A stretch of DNA of 64,000 nt from Oscheius sp. JU75. Lineage: Eukaryota; Nematoda; Chromadorea; Rhabditida; Rhabditidae. The stretch spans positions 6,696,001 to 6,760,000 of the forward strand of contig JASJZC010000004.1 in the NCBI GenBank assembly GCA_037178855.1. Reading direction: 5' to 3'. Position numbers and translations under genes: made by a program. Below, one piece after another: positions 1 through 12,484 of the stretch (position 1 is the stretch's first letter; the number at the start of each line of letters is the position of its first letter). Below the pieces are notes generated by a model. It worked only from the letters and a program-made list of their open reading frames with translations, made no database searches and was not told the DNA's origin.

Positions 1-1191
1 AATCTCGCATCCGGATCATCGTTAATATGAGTCAGTAGGGAAATGATGAATTAACTCAGAGCGCAACTGTCAATAGCGGCAAGAGATGAGGATTGCGAAG
101 ACATGTGTTCAAAGAAAACTCTTTGTAACTAGGACTTGCCGATAGCTAATCGTGACTCTGTGTTGCTTTAGGTTACGTAACCAGAGAAAAAATGACTTCC
201 GTCTTGAGTTATTTTAGAATGTTGTAGCCCTTAATCTGTTCGACACCACATACGAAGACGCGCGAGCAAGCGCCCTTCTTTTCTTTTCCGCCAAGTCGAT
301 TCTTTTCAGCCAAGACGATACGGTCCTTCTCTAAGACCCCAGACTCCATAAATAAGACTCTGATTAGCAAGATATCAGCCAGCTGTGCTACCAGCTACGA
401 CCCGAATGTGTCACGACAAACATCTTATGTATGAAAGAGAGCCGTTAATCCGCTAATTTGACTAACAACCCACCCTCAGGCCCATTTCCTCTTTGGTCCT
501 CCCAATCCCTCGGGTTATAATTACGAGCAGGGTGGCCATCTGCTTCTCGAAATCCAGCAATGTTTGGGAGGGCCCGGGGACAGTCATTTTCGTAAATATT
601 AGATGTTCATTCCAGGTAATTAGGGGCAGCCCCTCCTAGTCTGTGTACAGCTTTTGTTTGATCAGGCCAATTTGCAGCACAGCTGCTTTGGGTCACTCGA
701 TATGGGTATCCGCACTGAGTGCGAGCCGATCCCGGCTGTCCCATACACTCTCAGCGGGATATATCTCAATTGAACGAGGAGACACACTGGTCCGGAATTC
801 TCATAAAGCGCCCAATGATGGGGTGACAGCTGCATGCGCCGGGTCACGCACACGCAACTCGGAAAACCGTAACCGGGTCCCATTAAACAGATCTGAATAG
901 ATGCAGAGTCAAGAGACATTTTCTCGAACATTCTGTCAATAAGCTAAACATTCTGTAAAAGACCAAATATGACATCTCATCCCCCAAAATCTGATAAAAT
1001 TGTCTTTCCCGTCTCTTGGCCAGCGGCCCCCTTTGAGCTCCCTCGAGGATGCCCCCTACTACTTGGTAGCAGCGTAATTCGTCCTACTCAACGCGAAACA
1101 ACTATGAATAAAGGGTCCCCGGAGACATTTCCCTGACCACTTCATTTTCCCTCCCAGACTAGGCACTAAATTTTGCGGAGCTGTCACTAAC
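1..1191. other. Probable intron of the cadherin gene
   Basis: After the donor at 1191/1190 (minus strand) no further cadherin motif could be read in any frame to the left edge. The stretch most likely is a long intron. Short open frames at 643-931 have no recognisable features. Confidence 0.4.
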
Positions 1192-4100
1192 CGCTGGAAT
1201 CCAGAGAAAAAAGTCCCAAGCCGTCGCCGCCAACAATAGAGTAGACGACTTGTCCGTCCTTGTTGTCAGGGTCCAGGGCTGTGACTTTGAGGACTTCAGT
1301 TCCAGCTGGCATGTTTTCTGGAATGTTTCGTGATGAGCAAGGGGGAAAACGGACTAACCGTAGACACTGGCTTCCTGAGCGACGTCCTCGAACTCCGGCG
1401 GGTACAGGTTGACAGACATGTCTATCAGCTCGACGAGGAAGAAACAGTTGGTACTAAGGACGGTATCTCCATTGTCGGAAACCTGAAAAAACTTGATAAA
1501 AAAAATTGTATGGGTGGCTTACTCGTACCATTTCGGTGCAACCAAGCTTTTTTGGAAAAAATTTCTTAAGTGGATAGGTGTCACTCCCCCAATTTTCACA
1601 TTGCAGCTCTTGCTATTTCTCTCCCGGCGGCATTAGCCCTCCATTCAGTGTCTGACCCCGCTCAAATTCGGTCGCCGGCCATCCCTATTCAAATAATCAC
1701 AACATAACGCGGCGCCCGTCATCTTTTTTGTGCCCCGGCGAAAACTCTCACCTCAACAGACAAATTGTAGCTATTTCGGATCTTGTAGTCTAGTGGGTGG
1801 TCATGTGGCATGTTGAGAAAGATACAGCCGGTATGGTGGTCGATCCGGAAGGGTAGATGTTCATTGAGGTTGCGGAGTAGAGAGTAACGAACCCGACCAT
1901 TGGCACCGAGATCGGAATCAGTAGCAGAGACACAGCCGACAAGGGTTGTACTGGGAAAGTCTTCCGGGATCCGAACCTAGAAGTAGGCATTACAAATATC
2001 TGAAGATAAAACAAACCTTGGCAAATCTTTGAGCGCAAACTGGGGCATTATCGTTGACATCTGTGACCACCACTGTCAAATTGACAAAGGACATTTGTTG
2101 AGGATTTCCACGGTCAGCTGCCACGATCGTGTAGCTGACAGTGTCTCGAGTCTCCCTGTCCAGCATCTTCTTCAGTGTGACTTTTCCAGTCTTCTCGTCA
2201 ATTGACAGTTCCTCCGGCTCGGTGGGAGTGAATTGATATGAAATCTTGGCATTGTCTCTAGCGTCATCGTCACTAGCAGCTAGTTGTAGGATAGCTGTGC
2301 CAGTTGCAGTGTCTTCCGGGAGCTTGACTCGGTACCATGGCTGAAAGTACAAAGTTCCTAAACTAATAACTTTCTATCCCACTCCCCCACGGACCAAGTT
2401 TGTCTTGGCCTTCTTGGCGCGGCGGCTTCAAAGCAGAAGACAAACAGTGTGTGATACCCCTGGTACAGTCTCGGATTACAGGGCCGGTTTTACACACCAT
2501 AAAAATCTGCCCATTATTGGTTCTAATCCCCTTCCACCACAGGTCTTAAGAAGCTCAGAGCGATGGACATCCGTCGTTCCATTAGCTAATTAGGCAGCGG
2601 ATTGGGGTCGGAAGGTTCAGATTACAGAGAAGGTACAACTCACCCGATCGAAGACGGGAGCATGGTTATTCACGTCATAGATGTCAATAGAGATCTTGAG
2701 TTTTTCTGATTTCGATGGGAATCCCAGGTCGGAGGCCAGGATTTCGATCTCGTGGCGGACCGTCTCCTCTCCTGTTTTCAGGAGACTCGACAAGTCTTCA
2801 GCCACTCTGACTTCACCAGTAACATAGTCGATCTCGAAAAAATCATCCCAGGTCGTGTACCGGACCAGGCCACTGTATCCAACATCGGCATCCGTCGCGT
2901 TGACTCTCGTGACCACCTAAATCCATCTTTAAAAAAGAGCAATCGTCTCAATCAATTCCCATATCATAAGTGTCATTGTCTCAAGTAACTGCGCATCCTC
3001 ACGCTCCCTGACTGTACTTGACCCGGGGCTGGACCGTTGGGGACCATTGTTCGGCTCGGCCACAGCCATCTGGACAGACAATGTGCAATCATAAGCGAAT
3101 TAGGCCGGCACAAAAGGGTAGCCATTAATCAATGTGTTCCCCCAAGAGAAACAGGACTTACTTTGCCAAGAGGTACATCCTCAGGTACGGTGATGGTCGT
3201 CGACTGAGAGACAAAGAAAGGCGAGCTCTTGTTTGGAGGTTCGACGATGGAGGCAGCTTTCGTTTTTGTTGGGATCTTAGTGCCATTACGGTAGAAAATG
3301 ATGTTGAGAGAACTGCTTCGAGAAAATGGATGGCCAGCATCGACTGCGTAAATGGAAACGGGCCAGTTGTCTTGCTTTAGTGGAAGTGGCGAGCTAAGGA
3401 TTACCTAAAAAGTTGTTGTGTGACTGCCTAAAAGCAAATTCCCACCTCTCCAGTCTGTATGTTTATAGAAAAGGGAGCATCAAAATCTGCTACCAGCTTG
3501 TAACTGATTTGGCCATTCTGTTCCGAGTCCCGGTCAACTGCCGTCACTTTCAAAAGTACTGTTCCCACTTCGGTATCGTCGGTGACCGCGTAGGCATGTT
3601 GTCTTGTCCACTTGGCCGGAAACGTAGGCGCATGGTCATTTGAATCAATGACTCGAACTTCCGCATTTACCGAGGCCTGCTCACCAAATCCGACGAGCTG
3701 AAAGTGGGATTTTTATATGCGCGTGAGAGGGATAGAACCTTGGCAAAGATGGCGAATTCGTAAGACTTGGTCTCTTCAAAGTCCAAATGCCTAGCGACTC
3801 TGATGATTCCAGAAGTTTCGGAGATTCGGAAAGGGAGAGTGACATTTTGGTCCAGGGATTCCAGGTGGTATCTGGAATATTTCTGCTTTCATATCAAACT
3901 ATAGCTTCCCCTACCTGATAGCAGTCCGATCTTTCGGATTTCCGGTATAAGCCGAAGCCCTGCCGACGATAAATCCGATTGGCACATTCTCCTCGACAGA
4001 AAACTCGATTTTGGAACTGTTGAACAAAAGCGTGTGCTCTTCCTTGAATTCAATCCTAATCGTGGCAGTCGTATTGATTTCCCCATGAGTCAGACTCCCG

Positions 4101-5564
4101 GCCAGGACAGTGACATTGGTTCCAGCTGGGATGGCCTGCCCGGCCACCTGAATCAACAAATTTATGTTGTGGCGCTCGAGTTTAACAAACCGCAAATAGA
4201 TTCCAGTGTTCCTTCGTCCTGTTCATACGGAACCAATGCTTCAGATCGTCATCGAGAAGACCGACATGTGTCGGGAAAGAAGCGCCCTCGACACGGATTA
4301 CGGCAGCCAGTTGGTCGTAGTCAACCGCGTGTGAATTGATGGTCTTCTTTTCGACTAGAAGCTTGACTTGTTGCTTTTTGGATTCCGTTACGGTGATCTG
4401 CAAAAAATTGCTATAAAGTATTTTGAAATTTATCCCAAAGTTTCTGCCTGTCAGATGTCGCGGGTCTCTCGCATAGTCTTGACATAGTTTTTCAGCCCCG
4501 ACGCAAACTTACTTCTTAAAACAGATCAAAAGCTACAACTTTGCTCCCAGTGCGCTACTTCTCGACTATTGTACACTGTACAGTCTCACTTACCGTAACT
4601 GGAGTTGTCCAGTTCGACTGGATCTTGTCATTGTCGAAATAGTACAATCGTGTCGTTCTGTCCTCCACCGCAGCTACAATCTTGTAGACACCGGCCTTCA
4701 CAGGTCTCAAAGTGCTCATCCATCCCGAAATCGGATCGACTGTGAAGTCCGCCGAATGTTCAGACAGATAATAGTACATCTCGCTGTGAATTCCGATATC
4801 AGGATCTGAGGCTTCGAGCTGAAGAAATCGGGTGTGTGGGAGGGTCTGAAATATTTTGAACTATGTAATAACGGAAAGTGGTTCCTACTTTGTCGGAAAT
4901 TGTGGCCGCGTAGCCGTCTTCCTGGTTGAACATGGGGAAGGCATCGTTTCGATCGGTTATTCGCAAATGAACACGGACTGTCGTTTCGAGATTGCCAGAA
5001 TCCTTTCGCTTACAGGTCGCTTTTACTACGAAGTCGTAGTGATCCTAAATTCGAAAATTATTATTTTTAACAGCAAACTTCCATTGTTTTAAAATAGAAA
5101 TTAGTTGGTCAAAAAAGTTTCGTGGCAATTAACAAGTTTATAGCCCACCTTCAGTTCCCTGTTCAACGGCTGATCGTTCTTTTCCTTCTGTCGAATCCTC
5201 AAGAACACAAAATCGCCGACCACCTTACTGGTAGCCTTAAAGATGTTGCTCTTGTCGCCCTCGACAATCTTGAATCGTACGACATCCTCTAGATGCAGTA
5301 GGGGAACACCCATACGGTCTGGACTGTCAACGATGGCGAATTGTGTCCCTCTGTAAAACAGCGGCCGTTTGATAGAGACATCAAGATTTGAGCGACTGAT
5401 AGAGACAGCCGAACCCACCTGGCATTTTCCTCCAAGGAGATGTTGTAAAGGGGAGCTGTGAAGGAGAAGATGGCATCTTCCCTGGGTTGCCGTCTTGCTA
5501 TCGCTCCATTGAAGCGAAGTGCTGCTAGGCAGCCTAACAAAAAGAGAAAGAAGCGCGTAAACAT
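1192..5564 (-). CDS. Cadherin, 5' part of gene (13 exons visible, 3' end beyond window)
   Basis: Calcium-dependent adhesion protein of the plasma membrane. The start at 5564 opens a hydrophobic signal peptide (MFTRFFLFLLGCLAALRF). Exons inferred from splice sites: 5564-5419, 5350-5149, 5044-4889, 4845-4594, 4397-3915, 3871-3739, 3697-3446, 3404-3162, 2916-2644, 2340-2017, 1976-1752, 1482-1359, 1317-1192. Successive extracellular cadherin repeats are shown by linker motifs such as TDRNDAFP, DSNDHAP, DVNNHAP and DVNDNAP, by A-x-D-x-D motifs such as ATDADVG and ASDDDA, and by LDRE-like motifs. Roughly 850-900 residues are visible and no transmembrane segment is reached, so the protein continues to the left. 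Which family member (Fat-like, dachsous-like or other) cannot be told. Exon 5 carries a one-base frame break near 4207. Many introns are short (65-110 bp). Confidence 0.85.
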
Positions 5565-8500
5565 GGGTCAAGGGTCATGCCATGAGATGTGAGGGTGAGA
5601 TGAAGACAGGGACGACGACTGGCTTATCTGAAATCTCTGGCTGATGAAGAAGGCGGGAAATTGGAAGGAGGGAGAGAAGAAAGAGTCCAGTGCTAAATGG
5701 TGCGGAAAGGTAGGTCGGAATTTGGGTCTATGTCTGTGTGCATATGGCTACCCCCTAGGTTACGCAATCATCTCCCCAGCCATCAACAGCAGCACCAGCA
5801 GCCATCACGTTGTTACGTGGACAGACGGTCAGGCCGAGGCGTCTGCAATGACTGACAGCCTGAGTGACCAATGCTGATAGCTCATTTGTGGTTCATCTTG
5901 GGCAAGTGACAGATGTTAAGGGTCGTTTTAAGATGATATTAGATGGCTCAAAAGTTCTGTAAACGCTTTCAGGGAACAAGATTTTTAAGTGTTTGCTTTA
6001 GAAAATCAAACAATCTCTTTTGATCGGGAAAATACCTGAAACTTGTGGCTAGAGGGGTCTAGTCAAAGTTTTTCTATAAAACATGTGATGCTGGAAGAGA
6101 GAAACGGAAGTTGTTAAAAGATCTTAACGGCCGGAGCACTGTATCCATAATGGATCGATCGATAATCTCGGGATTGTACCTCCCGATCGACAGCTAGAGA
6201 GGAAGGGGTCACACAGGTGCGCGTGGTCCCGCGACTCGGCGCTTTCTTTTTGAACAATGGCTGGGAAATTAGTATAGTTTTAGGTCTGCAGTCTGTAATT
6301 AGTTTACAGCCAACAAGAACTGGCCTTAAAGTTTCTTGAAAATCAAATTTGTTACATGTGTAGGTAAATGATCCACACAATTATCTCTACTCTAGAAATA
6401 AAAAGGTTACAGAATAATCAATACAGTAATAGGTAGAGAGTAGCTATAGGTGTCACAGATGGTCAGCAGGAGCGAGAAAAAAACCCGCGTGTGATGGGTC
6501 AACAGGGTGATTGCCGAGGAGAAAACGGGGGGTGCTCCCCCTCTCTCTCACTCTCTCGGGGCGGCTGACCGCTAGATGGCAAGGGTGGGCGGGGTCCCCC
6601 TTCTTCTCTAGACACTCTTTCGCGCGAGAAGAGAGAGAAGGAGACAGCGAGTCCTTCAAACTCTCGCTTCCCCGGTTTAGTAGTATACTTGTCGTAACAA
6701 ATAACTAGCCTCTTCCCAGAGTACTTTCGTTGTTATGTGAATAAAGGGATAGGCTGCACAAACTTGCCATCCTAAAGCATATTTGGGAGACTGTTAACAG
6801 TGAACTGTCTACTGACCACTGTCACTGTCACTTTACTTTGCTTCCCTGAGCTTTCATGTAAGAAAAATGCCTAGCAACAAAATTATGGGAATAAGTGCTC
6901 AAAAAGAGTGAACGAGCTGCTGCAAAATGCTATGTGAGCTCTCTCGAGAGGGAGATCAGATGGAACAATGGAACACACAAAGATGGGGAAAAGTCCACTT
7001 CGTCGTTAGTTATGACCCGCATAAGGTTTCCTTTTAAGGTCCGAGAGGCTCGCATTGAAGCCGTACAATTGATTGCACTGTACGACCGAACACACGCGTT
7101 GACTCAGATGTCAGGATCGGCTGATTCGTCCGACTCCATCGTGAGACGAAAGGCCGCCGGCGCTTCTTTATAGTCAAAGTTTATAGGGAGAAGGACGCAA
7201 AAAAGTGCTGTGGACTGAGCTGAACTGAACAATAAATCAGCGGGAAGTGGGTTGTGTGGCCTCACTTGCCTGCCGAGCGGAGAATTTTTTAATGGGAAAA
7301 GGTGACAGACGAATTAAACGAGATTTTCGCTAACTTACAGAATTAATGTCTGATAACCGACGAAAAAGAGTAAAACGCTCCATAATTTTTTCAAAGGTGA
7401 TGGCAGAAGAGGAATTAAGAGCAATCCACGAGGAGAAAAGGAGAATGGGAAGAGTGCTCTCGTAATGAGCGTTGCGAATGGCACTCATGCCTAGCAGAGA
7501 CCAGCAGCAGCAGCCCCTTAGGCAACTTCTCAATTCACTAAAGAGACATAAGGTTCACTAATTAGGCAAAGAGGGGAGAGAAAACACTTTTAGCCCATGC
7601 CAAAATAAATTCGCCAACAGTGAGCTATGAGTCGAGTATTTGGCCCACCAGTGATCTTGGAGCTTGATTTTTTCGCATAATAATGTTCTACAGTTGTAGC
7701 TCTAGATCTGGTCCGTATCGTAAAAAAAAGCCGGGCTGCAAGTCGGGAGGTGCTCAGTGAACGCCGAGATTTTATAGGAGGAAACCGCAGAGACTGTATG
7801 GGAGAGCCCCGGAGAAAAGAACAAGGGTTTCGACGTATGGAGTGGTAAAACAAGAGCCGAAGATTTCATTAATTGTGCAAACGAAAGAAGTATGGCCTTC
7901 AAATGTGTACTGTGTGACGAAAAAAAACGGAGGGACGCTGGAAGAGGAAGGACACAGGTGTGTGTGCGAGGAAGGAAAAAAATCCTCCGGGGAGGAGGAT
8001 GACCACATCACAGTTGCTTGCAATAAATGCCGCTTCCTCTCCGAGTTTTATGGCAGGGGAACAGCAATCGTGTGGTTTTTCACAGGGAATAAAATTAAGG
8101 TTAGGTGGGCCTGAAAGTGCCCGTACCCTCTCGGCGGCTTTGTGCCGTTCGAGTTCAGCGGAGCGCGTGAATTAGTGACGAATCAGTAGCCTTATCTAAT
8201 ACCTAATGAGCGCGACCCTGACTTAGGCCCTTAATCGCCTTCTTGCCACCCGGCGCCGCCAAACCTGGCCTGCCTCCACCTTATACGAGGACAGAGAGAA
8301 GAATAGGATTGTTTAGTGGGCTGTGAGGAGGGCTTTAACTGTGCTAATAGAAGACAAGTTCTACGAGAGAAGGCGAACGTGTCCAATTTGTTCTTTTCTG
8401 ACGTTTGAAGACAATATGAGTTTAAGAGCTGAAGTTTTGTATTGGTAGAGATTTCACTTTCTATCGGAAAAACAACATTTTCTTTGTTGCCGCTTAAAAT

Positions 8501-10900
8501 TGTTTTAGCCACTCAGAAAATAGTCATTTCAGTAATTCGGTTACAGGGTTAAACTGCGACCGTAAGTAGCCACCAAGGCGGGTGGCTAAAGAGAGGCCTA
8601 TAATAATTCAGTGTGTAGAATGCATGACGACGCTTACGGTAAGGATAAGCGAAGCAACTGTACAATAAATCACAATTAAACTCGTCTGTCAAACGGAACG
8701 GCACGGCAAGACTGTGTGCTCTCGATTGTGTGATGACCAAAAAGACGGGGTTTTATTGGCTAATCTGGCCGCCCCGAAAAGTAGCCGGTAAACAGGTTGC
8801 ACTCTCTCGCTTTCACTAGAGGGTCAGATGACCACCCCAGGCCACACGTCAAATTCGATTAAGTAGCCAATCCTCCCGTGACTAAATTGAGCACAGAAAG
8901 AGGCGAAGGACCACCTTGGAGTCGCTTTCACAGTCAAATGAGCCGTGGCGGAAGGTTGTGGGAACTGAACGAGAGAAAGACGAAAGGTCGAATAAATTGA
9001 GGCCCGACATCTACTTTTTATCTCATTTTCGAGGCGCAATAAGAGGATTAGAAAAGCATGTGTTCCCTTTTATCAATGGAATTAATCGAATACTACAAAT
9101 TGGCTGGAGCATGCTTAAGGTTAGAGGCTGTTTGAAAAGGTCTAGGTGTTCGTCGGCATAAAATGTTATGGTGTCAAGTAATATTTTGTGAGAAGCTGTG
9201 AGAAAATAAGCGGGAAAATTCAAACACGACATCGTCATTCATTATGATGATAACGAGTGAGAAAAGTATCAGTTATACTTTCCCTTCTCACTCTTGATTT
9301 CTTCGGCATAGTCATCAACTGTTTGCTCGGAACGCAGGCGCGCGCCACAAAAGGAGATAAGCTCCATTTATGGTCTAAAAGAGGGTATTGTTCTTATCCA
9401 GAAAATTCCTCAACATTGCGTAAGGTCAAATATTAAGCAGAGTAGGATTCCAAAGACGTTTGTCTTTCTTTCAAGCCGCGCAGATTTATTGCCAAACTGA
9501 TATGCATAATCGAATTAGGTCTTGTTGGAATCTTTCAAGGCAAATTGAGCCAGCACTAAAAGCTGTAGTTTCGACGTAATATGGTCGTGCGAATCTATAG
9601 CCTTTGGGTTCAAAACCGCCTATGTAACCTGAAACAAAAAACAGTTCGACTCTTGCATGGCGGGCATCGAGACCATAGGGGGAGAGACACAGGAGACGCA
9701 AAAGGCCTGTTCGACGTTTACAGATGTACTACAGGAGAGGCATGTCGCGTTTGGGCTTGTTATATAAGTATATATGATACTGTTGAAAAAAAGAGATACG
9801 TAAGAAAATATGGATGCAGTAAAAAAGCAAGGGTTGGGTCGAAAGTGACCAGAGGCGTTCCTTCTGCCCCTCCGAGATAAGAAGTGTTTGGAGGTTATCA
9901 TGCTGTCGCCAGGCGCCAAGTTGACGCGTGCCTTTTCAAACAGGGTTCTGAAAAATCTAGAGGTCGTCCTCGCGACAGAGGAAATGAAATGAAGGTGCGA
10001 GAAACGGAACTCTCTCGGCACACAGGGATCAACGTAACTTTGTTCTTGGGAAGTGATAGTCAAGGACAACTGGGGGACAGAGAGACAGATGGCGGGAGAA
10101 ACCAAACAAAGAGATGCCGCTCCCCAAGAAAGGGTCAAGAGTAGCAAAAATTGGTAATCAGTCACTGTTGGAGAAAAGTTTTCTGTGAAGCTCCCTAAAA
10201 TCCTGAAAATCAGAAGCCAGGAGAGGACATCAAGGGAGCCGTCACTCTCTTTGCGACAAAACAAATGGAAAACGGATTGGCTGAAGATTTGGGATTGCTA
10301 ATAAATCTGCGGCGAAAATCTAAAGGATGCGCCCGAATTGTGAGGACAATGGCCAAATGTGTACAATGTGTCCCGGGAGGCGATGATTGAATACTACGAG
10401 ATTGGAACGGGAGATGGACTGACAGCAGGAAAGAAGAAAAGATGGTTTTCTTGTTTCCTCCTCCTCCAGGAGGGATTAGTATGAATCTCCAGTCAGGGGT
10501 GCGAAAAGCGGGCCGGACTCACAAAAGGAAAAGCACTCGAAGCGGTGCAAACAGTGCTCCGCAAATAGGGATCGACGGGCATGACCGTCGAGAGGAAAAG
10601 ATGGGAGACTAGGAAATCATCTCGATGCATGGATCTCTGGGTGGTCAAAGGTCAACAGAGCATGTGAAAAGAATCAGAAGAGACAACGTGAGAGACAGAA
10701 CGATCATTTCCTATCACTTCTGATCAGCCCATACTACACATTTCAGTTAAGAAGCTCCCCCGGCACGACAATGCCATCAACTGACAGCTTCTGTGGTATG
10801 ATTAATGCGCAATGCCGAGACGGTACGGTTGACAATTCTACCCATAGTTGCGTTATGCATAACTGTCACTCGCAAAAAAAAACATTTTCTGTTCACGTAA
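5565..10900. other. Gene-poor region upstream of the cadherin gene
   Basis: No gene could be supported on either strand. The longest open frame (9620-10264, minus, 214 codons) has no motif, no splice context and low-complexity hydrophobic and Cys/Ser patches. The region is the likely promoter and upstream regulatory DNA of the divergent cadherin gene. A-rich tracts and weak GAGACAG-type repeats occur, for example near 10075-10090. Confidence 0.45.
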
Positions 10901-10919
10901 TTTTATTCAAAAACCTCAC

Positions 10920-11165
10920 CCTCCTGAACCTCCCTGTAGTCTAAGGCGTTTTTTGTCTCGATGTTGGGCGAGATCCAGGTTTATTTCCTAGTTAGTCGCT
11001 TTGAAAACTTAGTGTTCATAACGTAGAGTTCGTTTTCGGAGCAAAACTCTGCTAGCATTTGACCTCTTTCGTTGCGATGAGCAGGGCCGTGTTTCCCGAT
11101 AAATATCTCGTCGTCTTCTCCACTACCAACTTTGGCATTAAAGTTTCCAATTACAAGTTTGAAAA
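10920..11165 (-). mobile_element. Non-LTR retrotransposon fragment, middle of endonuclease domain
   Basis: Read on the minus strand this gives the apurinic-type endonuclease core of a LINE: GNFNAKVGSGEDD, then HRNERGQMLAEFC, NELYVMNTKF, and after an in-frame stop TWISPNIETKNALDY. These match the GDFNAKIG...RNERG...L..F...N..I.NT.F...WTWISP..N..DY pattern of non-LTR endonuclease domains. It lies 3' of the reverse transcriptase tail of the neighbouring fragment, which is the wrong order for an intact element. A TTTA microsatellite sits at about 11199-11215. Confidence 0.75.
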
Positions 11166-11282
11166 ACCGACGTTCCCCCGGAAGCCGAACACGACGTTTA
11201 TTTATTTATTTATTTACGTTTTTCAAGTCTATGTGACTAGCGTAGATCTCAAGATTTTCCATTCTTCGGCATCTCGGTGCCA

Positions 11283-12003
11283 TCAGTTCGTACCCGCTAA
11301 CTCTCGAATCTCGTCTTCCCATCGTTGACGCCTCCCGCCTCTAGATCTCTTGCCTTCAAATGGTGTCCATTCGGTAATAGTCCTGGCCCATCTGTTCCCG
11401 TTCATCTGTGTTATCTTTTCCGCCCAGGTCATCTTGAGACAAAGTATCCTCTTTCTCCAGTCCACCAACTTTGTTCTTGCTCTTATCCTCTCATTCTGCC
11501 ATCTGTCAAGAGAAGTGATTCGTAGCATTCTTCTTTCCATCCGTCTTTGGCTTACTTCGATGTATCTCTTGTCCGATTCCTTCAGTGTCAATGTTTCTGC
11601 TGCATAGAGAGCTACAGGAACACGACGTACTCGTCGGTAATTCAAACCTTCGTTGACACTTGCCAGGAAGTTTTCGTAATCTTCATCGGAGCTGGTCGAC
11701 GTGGGGCCATAGGCTTACTGTTCCAGCAGGAGTTTGGACATCGAGTATTGCTACGCGATTAATGATGGCGCGGACGGTGGAGTAGTTTGTCCATCGTTTG
11801 TTGACCAAGAAACCGACCTGTCCTGAGTGAAATAGACAATGTTCTGATTGTTGTAGAATTACTGAGTCCCGTCTTTGTCTCTTCACTTCTGATAGACCAA
11901 TGATGTCGAAAGGGATGGAATTAAGTCCGCATTCGAGTTCGACCAAACGAGCATCTGTCCGTAGAGTTCGGCAATTCAAGGCCCTTATCCGGAGGCTCAG
12001 CAT
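11283..12003 (-). mobile_element. Non-LTR retrotransposon relic: endonuclease N-terminus fused to reverse transcriptase C-terminus
   Basis: From 12003 the minus strand reads the endonuclease start (IRALNCRTL, FDIIGLSEVKRQ, CLFHSGQVGFLVNKRW). After a small frame slip near 11705 it reads AYGPTSTSSDEDYENFLASV, and this runs in frame directly into the C-terminal tail of a LINE reverse transcriptase polyprotein (LYAAETLTL, SQRRMERRMLRI, MTWAEKITQMNGNRW, RWEDEIRELAG) ending at 11283. The reverse transcriptase core is missing, so this is an internally deleted, inactive copy. Confidence 0.8.
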
Positions 12004-12074
12004 GATAGACGAATACTGCTAATCGGTTGTCCAGGCTACGACAAGAGGCAATAGATATTTTTGCCCTCCAGTAG

Positions 12075-12484
12075 ATGTTGGAGGTAGAAGGTAGTCTACT
12101 TCAAATTGATCGAGGTAGATATTCTTCTTCAAATTCAGCAGAGCAATCAGGGAGCAACGTTCCTCCAGGAGAATTACATCGGTCCAACTGCTGTACCAAC
12201 GAGAAATACTGCAGCAAAGTTTATAATCAGCTAGGATGCGGTTTCAGTAAGTTCTCAGCTTGTCATAATAGAGGTGGCGATTTTCAGTGTTCTGCTGCAC
12301 AGGAACATGCATCATCGGTGCACAGAAGCTTCCAACTTGTGACTGTACCTGTGGAAACTGTCCTAGTCGAGATGTGGCAATGTCTGGACTTCTTGGCAAG
12401 GCTCTATCTGATTCTGTTCGTCTTGATGCTGGCCTGAAAGTCATAAGACAACAATGGTTAATACGAAATAAACTGTACACGTAA
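12075..12484 (+). CDS. Small cysteine-rich protein, two exons, unknown function
   Basis: Exon 1 starts at ATG 12075 and encodes a Ser/Glu-rich stretch, then SNCCTNEKYCSKVYNQLGCGF. A typical 40-odd bp intron (about 12247-12283, gtaagt to ttttcag) removes an in-frame extension. Exon 2 reads FCCTGTCIIGAQKLP followed by TCDCTCGNCPSRD, then an amphipathic tail LLGKALSDSVRLDAGLKVIRQ, to the stop at 12484, unless a donor at about 12456 leads to further exons. About ten cysteines in some 45 residues suggest disulphide or metal binding. No signal peptide is seen at this start and I do not recognise the family. Further cysteine-rich exons at 13.3-14.5 kb may belong to it. Confidence 0.4.

Noticed and set aside
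5101-5571. 156-codon minus-strand frame as first cadherin exon
   Set aside because: It runs through an intron in a different frame. The MFTRFF signal peptide frame with two splice sites joins properly to cadherin sequence.
9620-10264. 214-codon open frame on the minus strand
   Set aside because: Longest frame of the 5.6-10.9 kb region, but no motif, no splice context and biased Ser/Phe/Cys composition. Most likely chance.
11283-11645. Independent host gene
   Set aside because: Its sequence (LYAAETLTL, RMERRMLRI, RWEDEIRELAG) is the tail of LINE polyproteins.
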